Assembly: GCF_021353265.1 (NCBI RefSeq)
Contig: NZ_JAJTWU010000009.1
Location: 124,001-188,000, forward strand
DNA length: 64,000 nt
Origin: Pelomonas cellulosilytica
GTDB lineage: Bacteria; Pseudomonadota; Gammaproteobacteria; Burkholderiales; Burkholderiaceae_C
Reading direction: 5' to 3'
Shown: positions 17,583-25,664 of the stretch, piece by piece
How positions within the stretch are numbered: the first letter of the stretch is position 1
Layout of the letters: each line of letters starts with the position of its first letter
The notes under the pieces: generated by a model
The model's input: the letters and a program-made list of their open reading frames with translations, nothing else
Databases searched by the model: none
Told to the model about the DNA's origin: nothing
Made by a program: the position numbers and the translations under genes

Positions 17583-18020
17583 ATGCGCAGCTATCCCCGC
17601 AACAGCCCCGAAGCCGCCGCGCGCCTCGTCGCGCTCGTGCTGATCTCCGACGGCCATGTCTGCCGCTCAGAGATCGAGACCTTGCAGCGCCTCGGCGTCG
17701 AACGTGAGCTGGGCCTGGCGCCGGGCAGCTTCAGCGGCGTGGTGCATGCGCTGTGCGAGGACTTGCTGCTGGGCGCCTACGCCAGCGGCTCGGTGATATG
17801 CCAGCTCGACCCGGGCCTGCTGGCCTCGCTGCTGGCCGAGGTGGACGAACCGGGGCTGCAGCGCAGCGTGCTCGAACTGGCCGCCGCGGCGGCCGAGGCG
17901 GATCGCCACCTGGCCGAGGCCGAGGACTTGGTGCTGTCGGCCGCCGCGCGCCAGTGGGGGCTCGATGAACCACTGCGGCCGTGGGGCCGCCCCGCCGCCC
18001 AGTCGGCCGCCGCCTGCTGA
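17583..18020 (+). CDS. TerB-like helical protein
   Basis: 145 residues, all-helical and soluble. LVALVLISDGHVCRSEIETL resembles the first acidic helix pair of TerB-fold proteins, where Asp/Glu residues bind metal, and AAAAAEADRHLAEAEDLVL resembles a second copy. A TerC-family gene lies downstream in the same run of genes, which supports the assignment. AGGAGG at 17572-17577 fixes the start at 17583 (the frame is open further upstream). The role is unproved; TerB proteins are linked to tellurite resistance and envelope stress. Confidence 0.68.
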   Translation: MRSYPRNSPEAAARLVALVLISDGHVCRSEIETLQRLGVERELGLAPGSFSGVVHALCEDLLLGAYASGSVICQLDPGLLASLLAEVDEPGLQRSVLELAAAAAEADRHLAEAEDLVLSAAARQWGLDEPLRPWGRPAAQSAAAC

Positions 18021-18031
18021 CGGTGGCGCCC

Positions 18032-18433
18032 ATGTTTCATCTGCTGAGCTGGTCCGTCGTGCTGTTGCTGCTGGCGCTGTGGTCGCTGGCCATCTGGCTC
18101 GCGTATGTCGCGGCCGATTGGGCCGTCGTCGGCGCCGGTGCGCTGGCGGGCAGCGTCGATGGCGAGGGCCTGCTGCAGCTGCCCGAGGCCGTGGAGGCCT
18201 GGCTGTGGCCTGAGCTGGTGGCCGCCGCCAACGCCTGGCTGACCAGCGTGGGCCCGGTCGTGGAGGGGCTGCTGCAGGCGGCACCCGCGCTCGCCGGCGC
18301 ATTGACGGTGCTGGCCTGGAGCGTCTGGGGTGCCGGCGGCGTGCTGCTCCTGCTGCTGGGCCTTGGACTGCATCTGTTGATCTCGCACGGACGCCGCAGT
18401 GCTCCGGGCGTCCGACCGCTGGCCGCCGGCTGA
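18032..18433 (+). CDS. Small hypothetical membrane protein
   Basis: 133 residues with a strong N-terminal membrane helix (LLSWSVVLLLLALWSLAIW) and a second hydrophobic pair near the C-terminus (LAWSVWGAGGVLLLLLGLGL), joined by an acidic amphipathic part. No family is recognised. It lies 11 bases after the TerB-like gene and before a 52-residue membrane protein and TerC, so it is probably part of the same membrane-associated operon. Confidence 0.62.
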   Translation: MFHLLSWSVVLLLLALWSLAIWLAYVAADWAVVGAGALAGSVDGEGLLQLPEAVEAWLWPELVAAANAWLTSVGPVVEGLLQAAPALAGALTVLAWSVWGAGGVLLLLLGLGLHLLISHGRRSAPGVRPLAAG

Positions 18434-18477
18434 GGGCGCCGGCGTCTACTTCCCCTTCTTCATCACCGACGACCGAC

Positions 18478-18636
18478 ATGGAACCTCATACACAGCTTCT
18501 GGCCGTGCTGGCCGCCGCGCTGGCGACCGCGACCTGGCTCGCCTGGCGAGAGAACAACGACCGGCGCGACATCGCGCTGCTGGGGGGCGTCAGTGGCCTG
18601 CTGGGCGCCGGTGCCGCTGTGAGCGCCGTGCTGTGA
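18478..18636 (+). CDS. 52-residue membrane protein upstream of TerC
   Basis: The protein starts MEPHTQLLAVLAAALATATW, continues with a polar loop (RENNDRRD) and ends in a second hydrophobic Gly/Ala-rich helix to the C-terminus. Two helices around a charged loop suggest a small two-pass membrane protein. Its stop is seven bases before the TerC start, and the TerC Shine-Dalgarno (GAGGAG) overlaps its end, so the two are likely translated together. The function is unknown. Confidence 0.6.
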   Translation: MEPHTQLLAVLAAALATATWLAWRENNDRRDIALLGGVSGLLGAGAAVSAVL

Positions 18637-18643
18637 GGAGCTG

Positions 18644-19711
18644 ATGATGGATGCACTGCTGCCGTTGCTGACGACTGACTTCATGGGCAAGCCCGTCTGG
18701 CTGTGGCTGGCCTTCATCGGCGTCGTCGTCGCGTTGCTCACGTTCGACCTCGGCGTGCTGCACAAGGACGATCACGAGATCGGCGTGCGCGAGAGCCTGC
18801 TGCTGTCGGCCGGCTATATCGGCGCGGGCCTGGCCTTCGGGGCCTGGCTGTGGTGGATGCTCGGCGCGCAGAGCGGCATGGACTACTTCACCGGCTTCCT
18901 CATCGAGAAGTCGCTGTCCATGGACAACGTCTTCGTCATCGCGCTGATCTTCGGCTTCTTCGCGATCCCGCGTCAGTACCAGCACCGCGTGCTGTTCTGG
19001 GGCATCCTGGGTGTCATCGTGCTGCGGGCGCTGATGATCGGGCTGGGTGCCACGCTGGTCAGCCAGTTCAGCTGGCTGCTCTATGTGTTTGGCGCCTTCC
19101 TCGTCGCGACCGGCGTCAAGATGTGGCTCATCGCGGACCAGACGCCCGACATCGCCAGCAACCCGGTGCTGAAGCTGCTCAAGCGCCACATGCGCGTGAC
19201 AGACGGCCTGCGCGGTAATGCCTTCTGGGTGCGCGAGCCCGACCCGCGCACCGGCCGCGTGGAGCGCTTCGCGACGCCGCTGCTGATGGCGCTGGTGCTG
19301 GTGGAGGCGGTGGACCTCGTGTTCGCGGTCGATTCGGTACCGGCCATCTTCGCGATAACGACCGACCCGTTCATCGTCTACACGAGCAACATCTTCGCCA
19401 TCCTCGGCCTGCGGGCGCTGTACTTCGCGCTTGCCGCGATGATCCACCGCTTCAAGTACCTGAAGTACGCGCTGGCGCTGGTGCTCGTGTTCATCGGCTG
19501 CAAAATCTTCCTGGTGGGCTTCATCGGCAAGATGCCGCCGGCGATCTCGCTGGGCGTGACCTTCGGGCTCATCGCTGGCGGCGTGCTCGTGTCGATGTGG
19601 AAGACGCGCGAGCCCGCCGACGGGAGCCTCCATGAAAAAAGGCCCATCCCGGAGGATGGGCCCAAAGGCGCGCCCAGGGAGGCAAGCGCGCCGGGGAGGA
19701 TGGGCCGATGA
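18644..19711 (+). CDS. TerC/Alx-family integral membrane protein
   Basis: 355 residues with about eight or nine transmembrane helices. Two TerC signature segments carry the conserved acidic residues: IEKSLSMDNVFVIALIF and LVEAVDLVFAVDSVPAIFAI. The family includes TerC (tellurite resistance) and Alx/MeeY/MeeF proteins, which act in Mn2+ efflux and protection of exported metalloproteins. The start has GAGGAG seven bases upstream; ATG 18647 is an equally possible start. The last 25 or so residues (HEKRPIPEDGPKGAPREAS onward) are encoded by the terminator hairpin of the convergent porin gene and look non-conserved. Confidence 0.92.
   Translation: MMDALLPLLTTDFMGKPVWLWLAFIGVVVALLTFDLGVLHKDDHEIGVRESLLLSAGYIGAGLAFGAWLWWMLGAQSGMDYFTGFLIEKSLSMDNVFVIALIFGFFAIPRQYQHRVLFWGILGVIVLRALMIGLGATLVSQFSWLLYVFGAFLVATGVKMWLIADQTPDIASNPVLKLLKRHMRVTDGLRGNAFWVREPDPRTGRVERFATPLLMALVLVEAVDLVFAVDSVPAIFAITTDPFIVYTSNIFAILGLRALYFALAAMIHRFKYLKYALALVLVFIGCKIFLVGFIGKMPPAISLGVTFGLIAGGVLVSMWKTREPADGSLHEKRPIPEDGPKGAPREASAPGRMGR
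19635..19662 (-). terminator. Porin terminator inside the terC 3' end
   Basis: Perfect 9-bp stem GGCCCATCC/GGATGGGCC (19641-19649 and 19654-19662) with loop CGGA; on the minus strand it is followed by six T. It ends the porin transcript 53 bases after the stop and lies wholly within the terC reading frame. Confidence 0.85.
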
Positions 19712-19714
19712 GGC

Positions 19715-20794
19715 TCAGAAGCTGTGGCGGATGCCGGCAACGACCTCGGTCAGGTTGTGGTGGTCAGCGTCCACCAGGCCGACCGGGATGGCGCCAGCCG
19801 CGCGGCTGGTGTAGCCCACGCCATCGTTCTTGAAACGCGTGACCGAGCTGTAGAGGGCCGTGCGCTTGGACAGGTCGTACTGGTAGCCCACGCCGAAGGC
19901 CTGCGTCTTGCCGTCAGCGAGCGCGCCGTCGTTCTTGCTCTCGACGTACTGGCCCTTGAACTGGTGCTGGCCGAGGCGGTAGCTGGCGCCGAGCCAATAG
20001 CCCTTGCCGTCGAAGTTGTTGGCGCTGCGGTCGTCCACCTTCATGACGCCGCCATTGAAGCGGAAGCTGCCCCAGTCATAGGCCGCGGCGGCCGACAGCG
20101 TGCGCAGGTTCTGGCCCAGCGCGTCCGCCTTGTCTTCCAGCACGGAGACCATGGCGTCCAGCCCGTGGCCGGTGTATCGGCCGTAGACGTCGGCGATGCG
20201 CGTGCCGTTGGTGTTGCCCGCCACCTCGCCCATGCCCCACAGCGCGCCAGCGCTGAAGCCGCCGTAGTTGGCCGATTCCAGCTTCACCGAGTTGTTGACC
20301 CGGCTCGGGCCGCCGTTGCCGGTGGCGGAGTTGTTGCTGCCCCGCACGGGCTCGTAGCCGCCGAAGCCACCGATGACACCGGTGCTCGCGCCGGTCCCGA
20401 GGTTGGAGAACTGGCTGAATTCGTCGGTCAACGTGTACAGGCTGCTGTACTGGCGGCCCAGAGACACCTTGCCGTAACGCGAGCCGAGGCCCACGTAGGC
20501 CTGGCGGCCCCAGAAGGCGTTCTGGCCGTTGGTGCCGTCGTCCAGATTGACGCCAGACTCCAGCGTGAAGAAGGCCTGCAGGCCGCCGCCCAGGTCTTCG
20601 CTGCCGCGCAGCCCGATCCGCGAGCCGGACAGGCCGCCCGATTGCACGCGCGTCTGCTTGGATGCGCCGTCGAGCACCTGCACGTTGGCGTCGAGCACGC
20701 CGTAGATCGACAGCTGCGGGCTCGAGGTTTGGGCGAAGGCCGCGGAACTGGCCGCCAGGGCCAGGCTGGAGAGAGCAAGGGTCTTGTACTTCAT
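19715..20794 (-). CDS. Gram-negative general porin
   Basis: 359 residues. Signal peptide (MKYKTLALSSLALAASSAAF, cut after AFA), then SSPQLSIYGVLDANV, the opening strand of betaproteobacterial trimeric porins. GSRIGLRGSEDLGGGLQAFF, FWGRQAYVGLGSRYGKVSLGRQ and the terminal strand VVAGIRHSF with C-terminal Phe are typical. It forms a passive diffusion channel in the outer membrane; specificity cannot be inferred. A GAGGAA Shine-Dalgarno precedes the ATG. Monocistronic, ended by the hairpin in terC. Confidence 0.94.
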   Translation of the reverse strand: MKYKTLALSSLALAASSAAFAQTSSPQLSIYGVLDANVQVLDGASKQTRVQSGGLSGSRIGLRGSEDLGGGLQAFFTLESGVNLDDGTNGQNAFWGRQAYVGLGSRYGKVSLGRQYSSLYTLTDEFSQFSNLGTGASTGVIGGFGGYEPVRGSNNSATGNGGPSRVNNSVKLESANYGGFSAGALWGMGEVAGNTNGTRIADVYGRYTGHGLDAMVSVLEDKADALGQNLRTLSAAAAYDWGSFRFNGGVMKVDDRSANNFDGKGYWLGASYRLGQHQFKGQYVESKNDGALADGKTQAFGVGYQYDLSKRTALYSSVTRFKNDGVGYTSRAAGAIPVGLVDADHHNLTEVVAGIRHSF

Positions 20795-21078
20795 GGATTC
20801 CTCTTTCGATTCAAGACCAGGCGCCGACGGGCGGCCTGGCGGTGGGGCGAATCTGGCGCCCTCACACGGTCTGGCAGGTTGGGCGGCGGTGCCGAATCAA
20901 AAGGCGCGACGAATGGAACGGATCGTTCCGGTTTTGTCGCCAATGACGGGTCCTTGGCTGGGGTAGGCTGCGCGCGCAAGCGCGTGTTTGTTGTGGCTCG
21001 CGACCGTCCCAGCCCCCGCATCGGTGCGGTCGGCGCGGGCTAGCGACAATGGGCGCTTCCGCATCCGAAGCGACTGCC
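20795..21078. other. Divergent intergenic region, porin / molybdopterin oxidoreductase
   Basis: 284 bases that must carry the promoters of the porin (minus) and the oxidoreductase (plus). A possible -10 (GACAAT, 21043-21048) lies about 30 bases before the oxidoreductase ATG. I see no clear operator or RNA gene. Confidence 0.4.
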
Positions 21079-23076
21079 ATGACCACCCGCACCGTCCACG
21101 GCGCCTGCCCGCATGACTGCCCGGATACCTGCGCCATGCAGGTCACCGTCGAGAACGAACGCGTCATCAAGGTCCAGGGCCGCGCCGACCATCCCAACAC
21201 CCACGGCGCGCTGTGCACCAAGGTCTCGCGCTACCCGGAACGCACCTACCACCCCGAGCGGCTGCTGCATCCGCTCAAGCGCATCAGCAAGAAGACCGAG
21301 GCGCCGCAGTTCGTCCGCGTCAGCTGGGCCGAAGCGCTTGCCGACATCGCCGCGCGGCTGAAGGCCATCTCCGACCCGCAGTGCATCCAGCCCTACAGCT
21401 ATGCCGGCACGATGGGCCTCATCCAAGGTGAGGCCATGGCCGGCCGGCTGTGGAACGCGCTCGGCGCGGCGCGCCTGGACCGCACGATCTGCGCTTCCGC
21501 CGGCGGCGCCGCGCTGGCGATGACATACGGCCACAAGCTCGGCATGCACACCCGCCACTTCGCGGGCGCCAAGCTCATCGTCATCTGGGGCAGCAACAGC
21601 ATCACGTCCAACCTGCATTTCTGGACGTATGCCAATCAGGCGAAGCGAGAGGGCGCCAAGCTCATCTGCATCGACCCGCGCAAGACCGAGACCGCCGACA
21701 AATGCCACCAGCACATCGCCGTGCTGCCTGGCACCGATGGCGCGCTCGCATTGGGTGTCATGCGCGAGCTGATCGTCAACGACTGGCTGGACCATGACTA
21801 CATCGCCCGCCATGTCGATGGCTGGGACGAGCTGCGCGGCAAGGCGCTGGACTGGCCGCCGGAGCGCGTCGCCGAGGTGTGTGGCATCAGCGCCGACGAG
21901 GTGCGCGGCCTGGCGCGCGACTACGGCACGACGACGCCGGCCGCCATCCGCATGAACTACGGCCTGCAGCGCGTGCGCGGCGGCGGCAATGCCGTGAGGC
22001 TCATCGCGATGCTGCCCTGCCTGACCGGCGCGTGGCGGCATCCGAGCGGCGGCCTGCTGCTATCGGCGTCCGGCTGGTTCGCGCCGTACAAGAACCCGGC
22101 GCTGGAGCGGCCCGACCTGCTGGCCGGTCGCATGCCGCGCATGGTCAACATGAGCACCATCGGCGATGCGCTCCTACAGGCCGACCCGCCGATCCAGGCG
22201 CTCTTCGTCTACAACAGCAACCCGGTCGCGGTGGCGCCGGAATCGCCCAAGGTGGTGAAGGGCTTCCAGCGCGAGGACCTGTTCACGGTCGTGCTGGAGC
22301 ACTTCATGACCGACACCGCCGACCTGGCCGACTACGTGCTGCCGGCGACGACGCAGCTGGAACACCTGGACGTGCACACCAGCTACGGCCATACCGACGT
22401 GCTGATGAACCAGCCCGCGGTCCAGCCGCTCGGCGAGGCCAAGCCCAACACGCAGATCTTCCGCGAGCTGGCTGCGGCGCTGGGCCTGACGGACCCGTGC
22501 TTCCGCGAGACCGACGAGGAGCTGGTGGCCCAGGCGTTCACGCCCGACATCGATCTGGACCTGCTGCGCACGCAAGGCTGGCAGCCGCTGCCCATCCCCG
22601 AGGCGCCTTTCGCCGACGGCGGCTTCCGCACTGCCAGCGGCCGCGCGAATGCGGCCGGTGCCGACTTCGTGCCCAATTACGAGTGTGCGCTGACCGACCC
22701 GGCGCTCGCGGCGCGCTACCCGCTGGCGATGATCTCGCCGCCGGCGCGCAACTTCCTCAACAGCAGCTTCGTCAACGTGAAAAGCCTGCGCGACATCGAG
22801 GGCGAGCCGCTGATCGAGATGCACGCGACGGACGCCGCCGCCCGTGGGCTGGCGGACGGTGCGCTGGTGGCCGCGTTCAACGACCGGGGCCGCTACGTGG
22901 CACGGCTCAAGGTCAGTCCGCGTGCGCGGCCTGGTGTCGTCAATGGACTGGGCGTCTGGTGGCGCAAGCTGGGCGTGCAGGGCACCAACGTCAACGAGGT
23001 CACGCACCAGCGGCTGACCGACATGGGCGAGGCGCCGGCGTTCTACGACTGCCTAGTGGAAGTGCAGGCCGCTTGA
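21079..23076 (+). CDS. Molybdopterin-dependent oxidoreductase (DMSO reductase superfamily)
   Basis: 665 residues, no signal peptide, so probably cytoplasmic. The N-terminal CPHDCPDTCAM plus GALCTK supplies the four Cys of a [4Fe-4S] cluster. Then come the molybdopterin domains (YSYAGTMGLIQGEAM, LIVIWGSNSITSN, YNSNPVAVAPE, DTADLADYVLPATTQLEH) and a C-terminal dinucleotide-binding domain (PPARNFLNSSFVN to VWWRKLG). The substrate is not evident; the nearest family is the uncharacterised soluble BisC/FdhA-like group. ATG 21079 is preferred over an in-frame ATG ten codons upstream. The 3' end overlaps the next gene (TTGA). Confidence 0.88.
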   Translation: MTTRTVHGACPHDCPDTCAMQVTVENERVIKVQGRADHPNTHGALCTKVSRYPERTYHPERLLHPLKRISKKTEAPQFVRVSWAEALADIAARLKAISDPQCIQPYSYAGTMGLIQGEAMAGRLWNALGAARLDRTICASAGGAALAMTYGHKLGMHTRHFAGAKLIVIWGSNSITSNLHFWTYANQAKREGAKLICIDPRKTETADKCHQHIAVLPGTDGALALGVMRELIVNDWLDHDYIARHVDGWDELRGKALDWPPERVAEVCGISADEVRGLARDYGTTTPAAIRMNYGLQRVRGGGNAVRLIAMLPCLTGAWRHPSGGLLLSASGWFAPYKNPALERPDLLAGRMPRMVNMSTIGDALLQADPPIQALFVYNSNPVAVAPESPKVVKGFQREDLFTVVLEHFMTDTADLADYVLPATTQLEHLDVHTSYGHTDVLMNQPAVQPLGEAKPNTQIFRELAAALGLTDPCFRETDEELVAQAFTPDIDLDLLRTQGWQPLPIPEAPFADGGFRTASGRANAAGADFVPNYECALTDPALAARYPLAMISPPARNFLNSSFVNVKSLRDIEGEPLIEMHATDAAARGLADGALVAAFNDRGRYVARLKVSPRARPGVVNGLGVWWRKLGVQGTNVNEVTHQRLTDMGEAPAFYDCLVEVQAA

Positions 23077-24092
23077 TCCGCCGGCTGCTGTTCGTCGCGC
23101 TGGCGCTGGGCCTGGCCGGCTGCAGCGCCGTCGGCCACTGGCGCCAGGCGGCCGGGGGGCACCTGGGCATCCTGCGTGCATCGCGGCCGGTGGCGGACTG
23201 GCTGGCCGACCCCGCCACGCCGCCTGACCTGGCCCAGCGCCTGCAGCTCACGCAGCAGATGCGCGACTTCGCCAGCCGCCAGCTCGCGCTGCCCGACAAC
23301 AACAGCTACCGCCGCTATGCCGATCTGCACCGGCCGGCGGCCGTGTGGAACATCGTTGCGGCGCCCGAGTTTGGCTTGACGCTGAAGACCTGGTGCTATC
23401 CCATCATGGGCTGCGCGGGCTATCAGGGCTGGTTCGACCGCGCCGAGGCCGACGCCCATGCTGCGGAGCTGGGGGCCGAGGGCTGGGAGGTGCAGGTCCA
23501 GGCCATCCCGGCCTACTCAACGCTCGGCTGGAGCCGGTGGCTGGGCGGCGACCCGCTGCTCAACACCTTCGTCCGCTATCCCGAGGGCGAGCTGGCCGCC
23601 ATGCTGTTCCATGAGCTGGCCCACCAGCGCGTCTACCTCAGCGACGACACCGCCTTCAACGAGGCCTATGCCAGCGCCGTGGAGCTGCTGGGCGCGCGCG
23701 AGTGGCTGGCCGGCCGGCCCGAGGCGCTGGCGGCCTTCGAGGCCGGCCGTGCGCGGCGCGCGGCCTTCCTGCAGCTGGCTCGGGAGGGCCGGGATCGGCT
23801 GCAGGCGGTCTACGAAGGAGCGGCCGAGGCGCGGGCTGCCGGCAAGGCCGCCGTGATGGCGGAGTTGCGCGAGCGCGCGGTCCGAGAAGCGCCGGGTTAC
23901 GAGGGCTGGTTCCAGCGTGCCAATAACGCGAGCTTCGCCATCCTGTCGGCCTACAGCGATCTCGTGCCGGCCTTCGAACGGCTGTTCGAGCGCGAGGGGC
24001 GCGACTGGCCAAGGTTCCATTCGGCGGTGGAGCGCCTGGGGGCGCTGTCACGCGAGCAGCGCCGCGAGGCGCTGAGGGTCGCGCCGCGCTGA
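23073..24092 (+). CDS. Lipoprotein zinc aminopeptidase of the COG4324 type
   Basis: 339 residues. The lipoprotein signal LFVALALGLAGC places a lipidated Cys at position 17. The centre has KTWCYPIMGCAGYQGWF and a zinc-protease motif HELAH (residues 180-184), with FNEAYASAVE downstream as a likely third-ligand segment; this pattern is typical of the predicted aminopeptidase family COG4324. It should act in the periplasm at a membrane. The start is TTG at 23073, overlapping the preceding TGA, because the signal peptide begins there and no ATG or GTG is near. Confidence 0.85.
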   Translation: MIRRLLFVALALGLAGCSAVGHWRQAAGGHLGILRASRPVADWLADPATPPDLAQRLQLTQQMRDFASRQLALPDNNSYRRYADLHRPAAVWNIVAAPEFGLTLKTWCYPIMGCAGYQGWFDRAEADAHAAELGAEGWEVQVQAIPAYSTLGWSRWLGGDPLLNTFVRYPEGELAAMLFHELAHQRVYLSDDTAFNEAYASAVELLGAREWLAGRPEALAAFEAGRARRAAFLQLAREGRDRLQAVYEGAAEARAAGKAAVMAELRERAVREAPGYEGWFQRANNASFAILSAYSDLVPAFERLFEREGRDWPRFHSAVERLGALSREQRREALRVAPR

Positions 24093-24103
24093 GCTGCGGC
24101 AGC

Positions 24104-24844
24104 TCAGTTCGCGAGGGAGCGGCCCTTGCGTGGGCCGAACAGCCCGGTCACCGCGCTGCGCAAGCCGGTCAGCATCGACGCCAGCGGCGCCGGCGTGGCC
24201 CGCCCTTGCCGGGGCGCCAGGCCCAGCCCGGGGCCTCGTGGGCGGCGCACCAGGTCCTGCATCAAGGCGGCCTTGTGCTGTCGGTCGTTGACGAGGCGGG
24301 GCAGGTCCTCACCGTTCTCGAAGTGGCGTGCCAGCTCGCGCACGGCATCGAGCTCACGCTGTCGGATGCGCAGTCCCGGTGCCTTCAACGGGCTGCCGAG
24401 CGCACGGGCGCGCATGAACAAGGCCTTGGCGGCCAGCCGATCGCTCAGACAGCCCCAGCCGGCATCCAGGCAGGCGGCGAGGTTGAAGGTCGCGTCGGCG
24501 TGGCCTGCTGCGGCGGCGGCCGTATACAGCGCAATGCCACGCGCCGGGTCGGCTTCGCCGCCCCAGCCTGCCACCAGCGCGCGGCCCAGGTTGAACTTGG
24601 CAGTCAGGCTGCCTTCGGCGGCGGCGCGTTCCAGTCGTTCACGGGCCTGCACCGGCTCTCGCGGCAGGCCCAGCCCTTCGAGCTGGCAGAAGGCCAGAAG
24701 CGCCAGGCCTTCGACATCGCCGTCCTCCGCGGCGAGCTGAAACCAGTAGACGGCCTGCTCGGCATCGGGCTCGGGCGCCCGCAACAGCGCCAGGCCCTGG
24801 CGGAGCGGGTCGAGGCGTGGTGGTTCCGTAACGTCGGGGTGCAT
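24104..24844 (-). CDS. Sel1-like repeat protein
   Basis: 246 residues with three to four Sel1-type TPR repeats between about 30 and 145 (AVYWFQLAAEDGDVEGLALL, AKFNLGRALVAGWGG, ATFNLAACLDAGWG), followed by a basic C-terminal part. There is no signal peptide, so it is likely cytoplasmic and protein-binding; the partner is unknown. A GGGAGG Shine-Dalgarno precedes ATG 24844. Convergent with the lipoprotein peptidase, 11 bases apart. Confidence 0.8.
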   Translation of the reverse strand: MHPDVTEPPRLDPLRQGLALLRAPEPDAEQAVYWFQLAAEDGDVEGLALLAFCQLEGLGLPREPVQARERLERAAAEGSLTAKFNLGRALVAGWGGEADPARGIALYTAAAAAGHADATFNLAACLDAGWGCLSDRLAAKALFMRARALGSPLKAPGLRIRQRELDAVRELARHFENGEDLPRLVNDRQHKAALMQDLVRRPRGPGLGLAPRQGRATPAPLASMLTGLRSAVTGLFGPRKGRSLAN

Positions 24845-24975
24845 GAATCCTCCCTCGTGCGGCGGGCTTTCAAGTCCGGCTCTTGGGGGCGGCAGTATGC
24901 GGCGAAAGTCTTCTGCAGGCGGTAACGAGGCGCTTCTGACTTAGAGTGGTGCGCCACACAACGAGGAGGGCCGCC

Positions 24976-25299
24976 GTGGCCGAGATCCGCATCCACCGTG
25001 ACCATGAGCTGGGCCTGGCCCGTGCGCGAGAACTCGCCTGGCAATGGGCCGAGCAGGTCGAGCAGAAGTTCGATATGGCCTGCACCGTGCACGAAGGCGC
25101 GGACGAGGACACCGTCGAGTTCACGCGTTCGGGCGTGAAGGGCGAGCTGACCGTCGCGGCCAACCGCTTCGAGCTGGTCGCGCAGCTCGGGTTCCTGCTG
25201 GGCGCCTTCAAGGCGACCATCGAGAGCGAGATCGAGAAGGAGCTGGACGCGCTGCTGGCTGCCCAGAAGAAGGTGCCGGGCAAGAAGAAGCCCGGCTGA
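24976..25299 (+). CDS. Polyhydroxyalkanoic-acid system family protein
   Basis: 107 residues. The sequence RIHRDHELGLARARELAWQW, later FTRSGVKGELTVAANRFEL and a basic tail KKVPGKKKPG match the PHA_gran_rgn family (PF09650), found near PHA granule genes. The exact role is unknown. Start GTG 24976 has GAGGAGGG (24963-24970) upstream; an in-frame GTG ten codons earlier precedes the Shine-Dalgarno and is rejected. It adjoins ACBP and WS/DGAT genes, forming a small storage-lipid neighbourhood. Confidence 0.85.
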   Translation: MAEIRIHRDHELGLARARELAWQWAEQVEQKFDMACTVHEGADEDTVEFTRSGVKGELTVAANRFELVAQLGFLLGAFKATIESEIEKELDALLAAQKKVPGKKKPG

Positions 25300-25306
25300 G
25301 CTGGCC

Positions 25307-25558
25307 CTACTTCAGGGACTCGATGAGGTCGACGTACTGCTGCATCGCGTCGTCGGCCGACGTACCCTTGAGTTCATTCCACGCATCCCACTTCGCGCGG
25401 CCGATCATGTCGGTGAAGCCGGGGCGCGAGCCGTCCACATCGCCGCTGCTGGCCTGCTTGTAGAGCGCATAGATCTTCAGCAGCGTGGCGTTGTCGGGCC
25501 GCTCAGGCAGATTCTTTGAGTCGGCGACGGCGGCTTCGAACTGATCTTTGAGGCTCAC
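25307..25558 (-). CDS. Acyl-CoA-binding protein
   Basis: 83 residues, the usual length of a single-domain ACBP. It binds long-chain acyl-CoA esters in the cytoplasm. Signature residues are visible: LKDQFEAAVADSKNLPERPD, YALYKQASSGDV (the family motif YKQAT.GD) and RAKWDAWNELKG. GTG at 25558 is chosen as start because homology begins there and GGAG lies just upstream; the frame stays open for 70 more codons that read antisense through the WS/DGAT start. It is divergent from WS/DGAT, an acyl-CoA-using enzyme, 106 bases away. Confidence 0.92.
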   Translation of the reverse strand: MSLKDQFEAAVADSKNLPERPDNATLLKIYALYKQASSGDVDGSRPGFTDMIGRAKWDAWNELKGTSADDAMQQYVDLIESLK

Positions 25559-25664
25559 GGGATTCTCCAGGGCTGGCGGTGGCTGGGTCTTCGTCACAAT
25601 GCCATCCGACGAAGACGGGCGCGTGAGTTTAGGCCCGGCCAAGAACGACTTTCGAGGAGACGCC

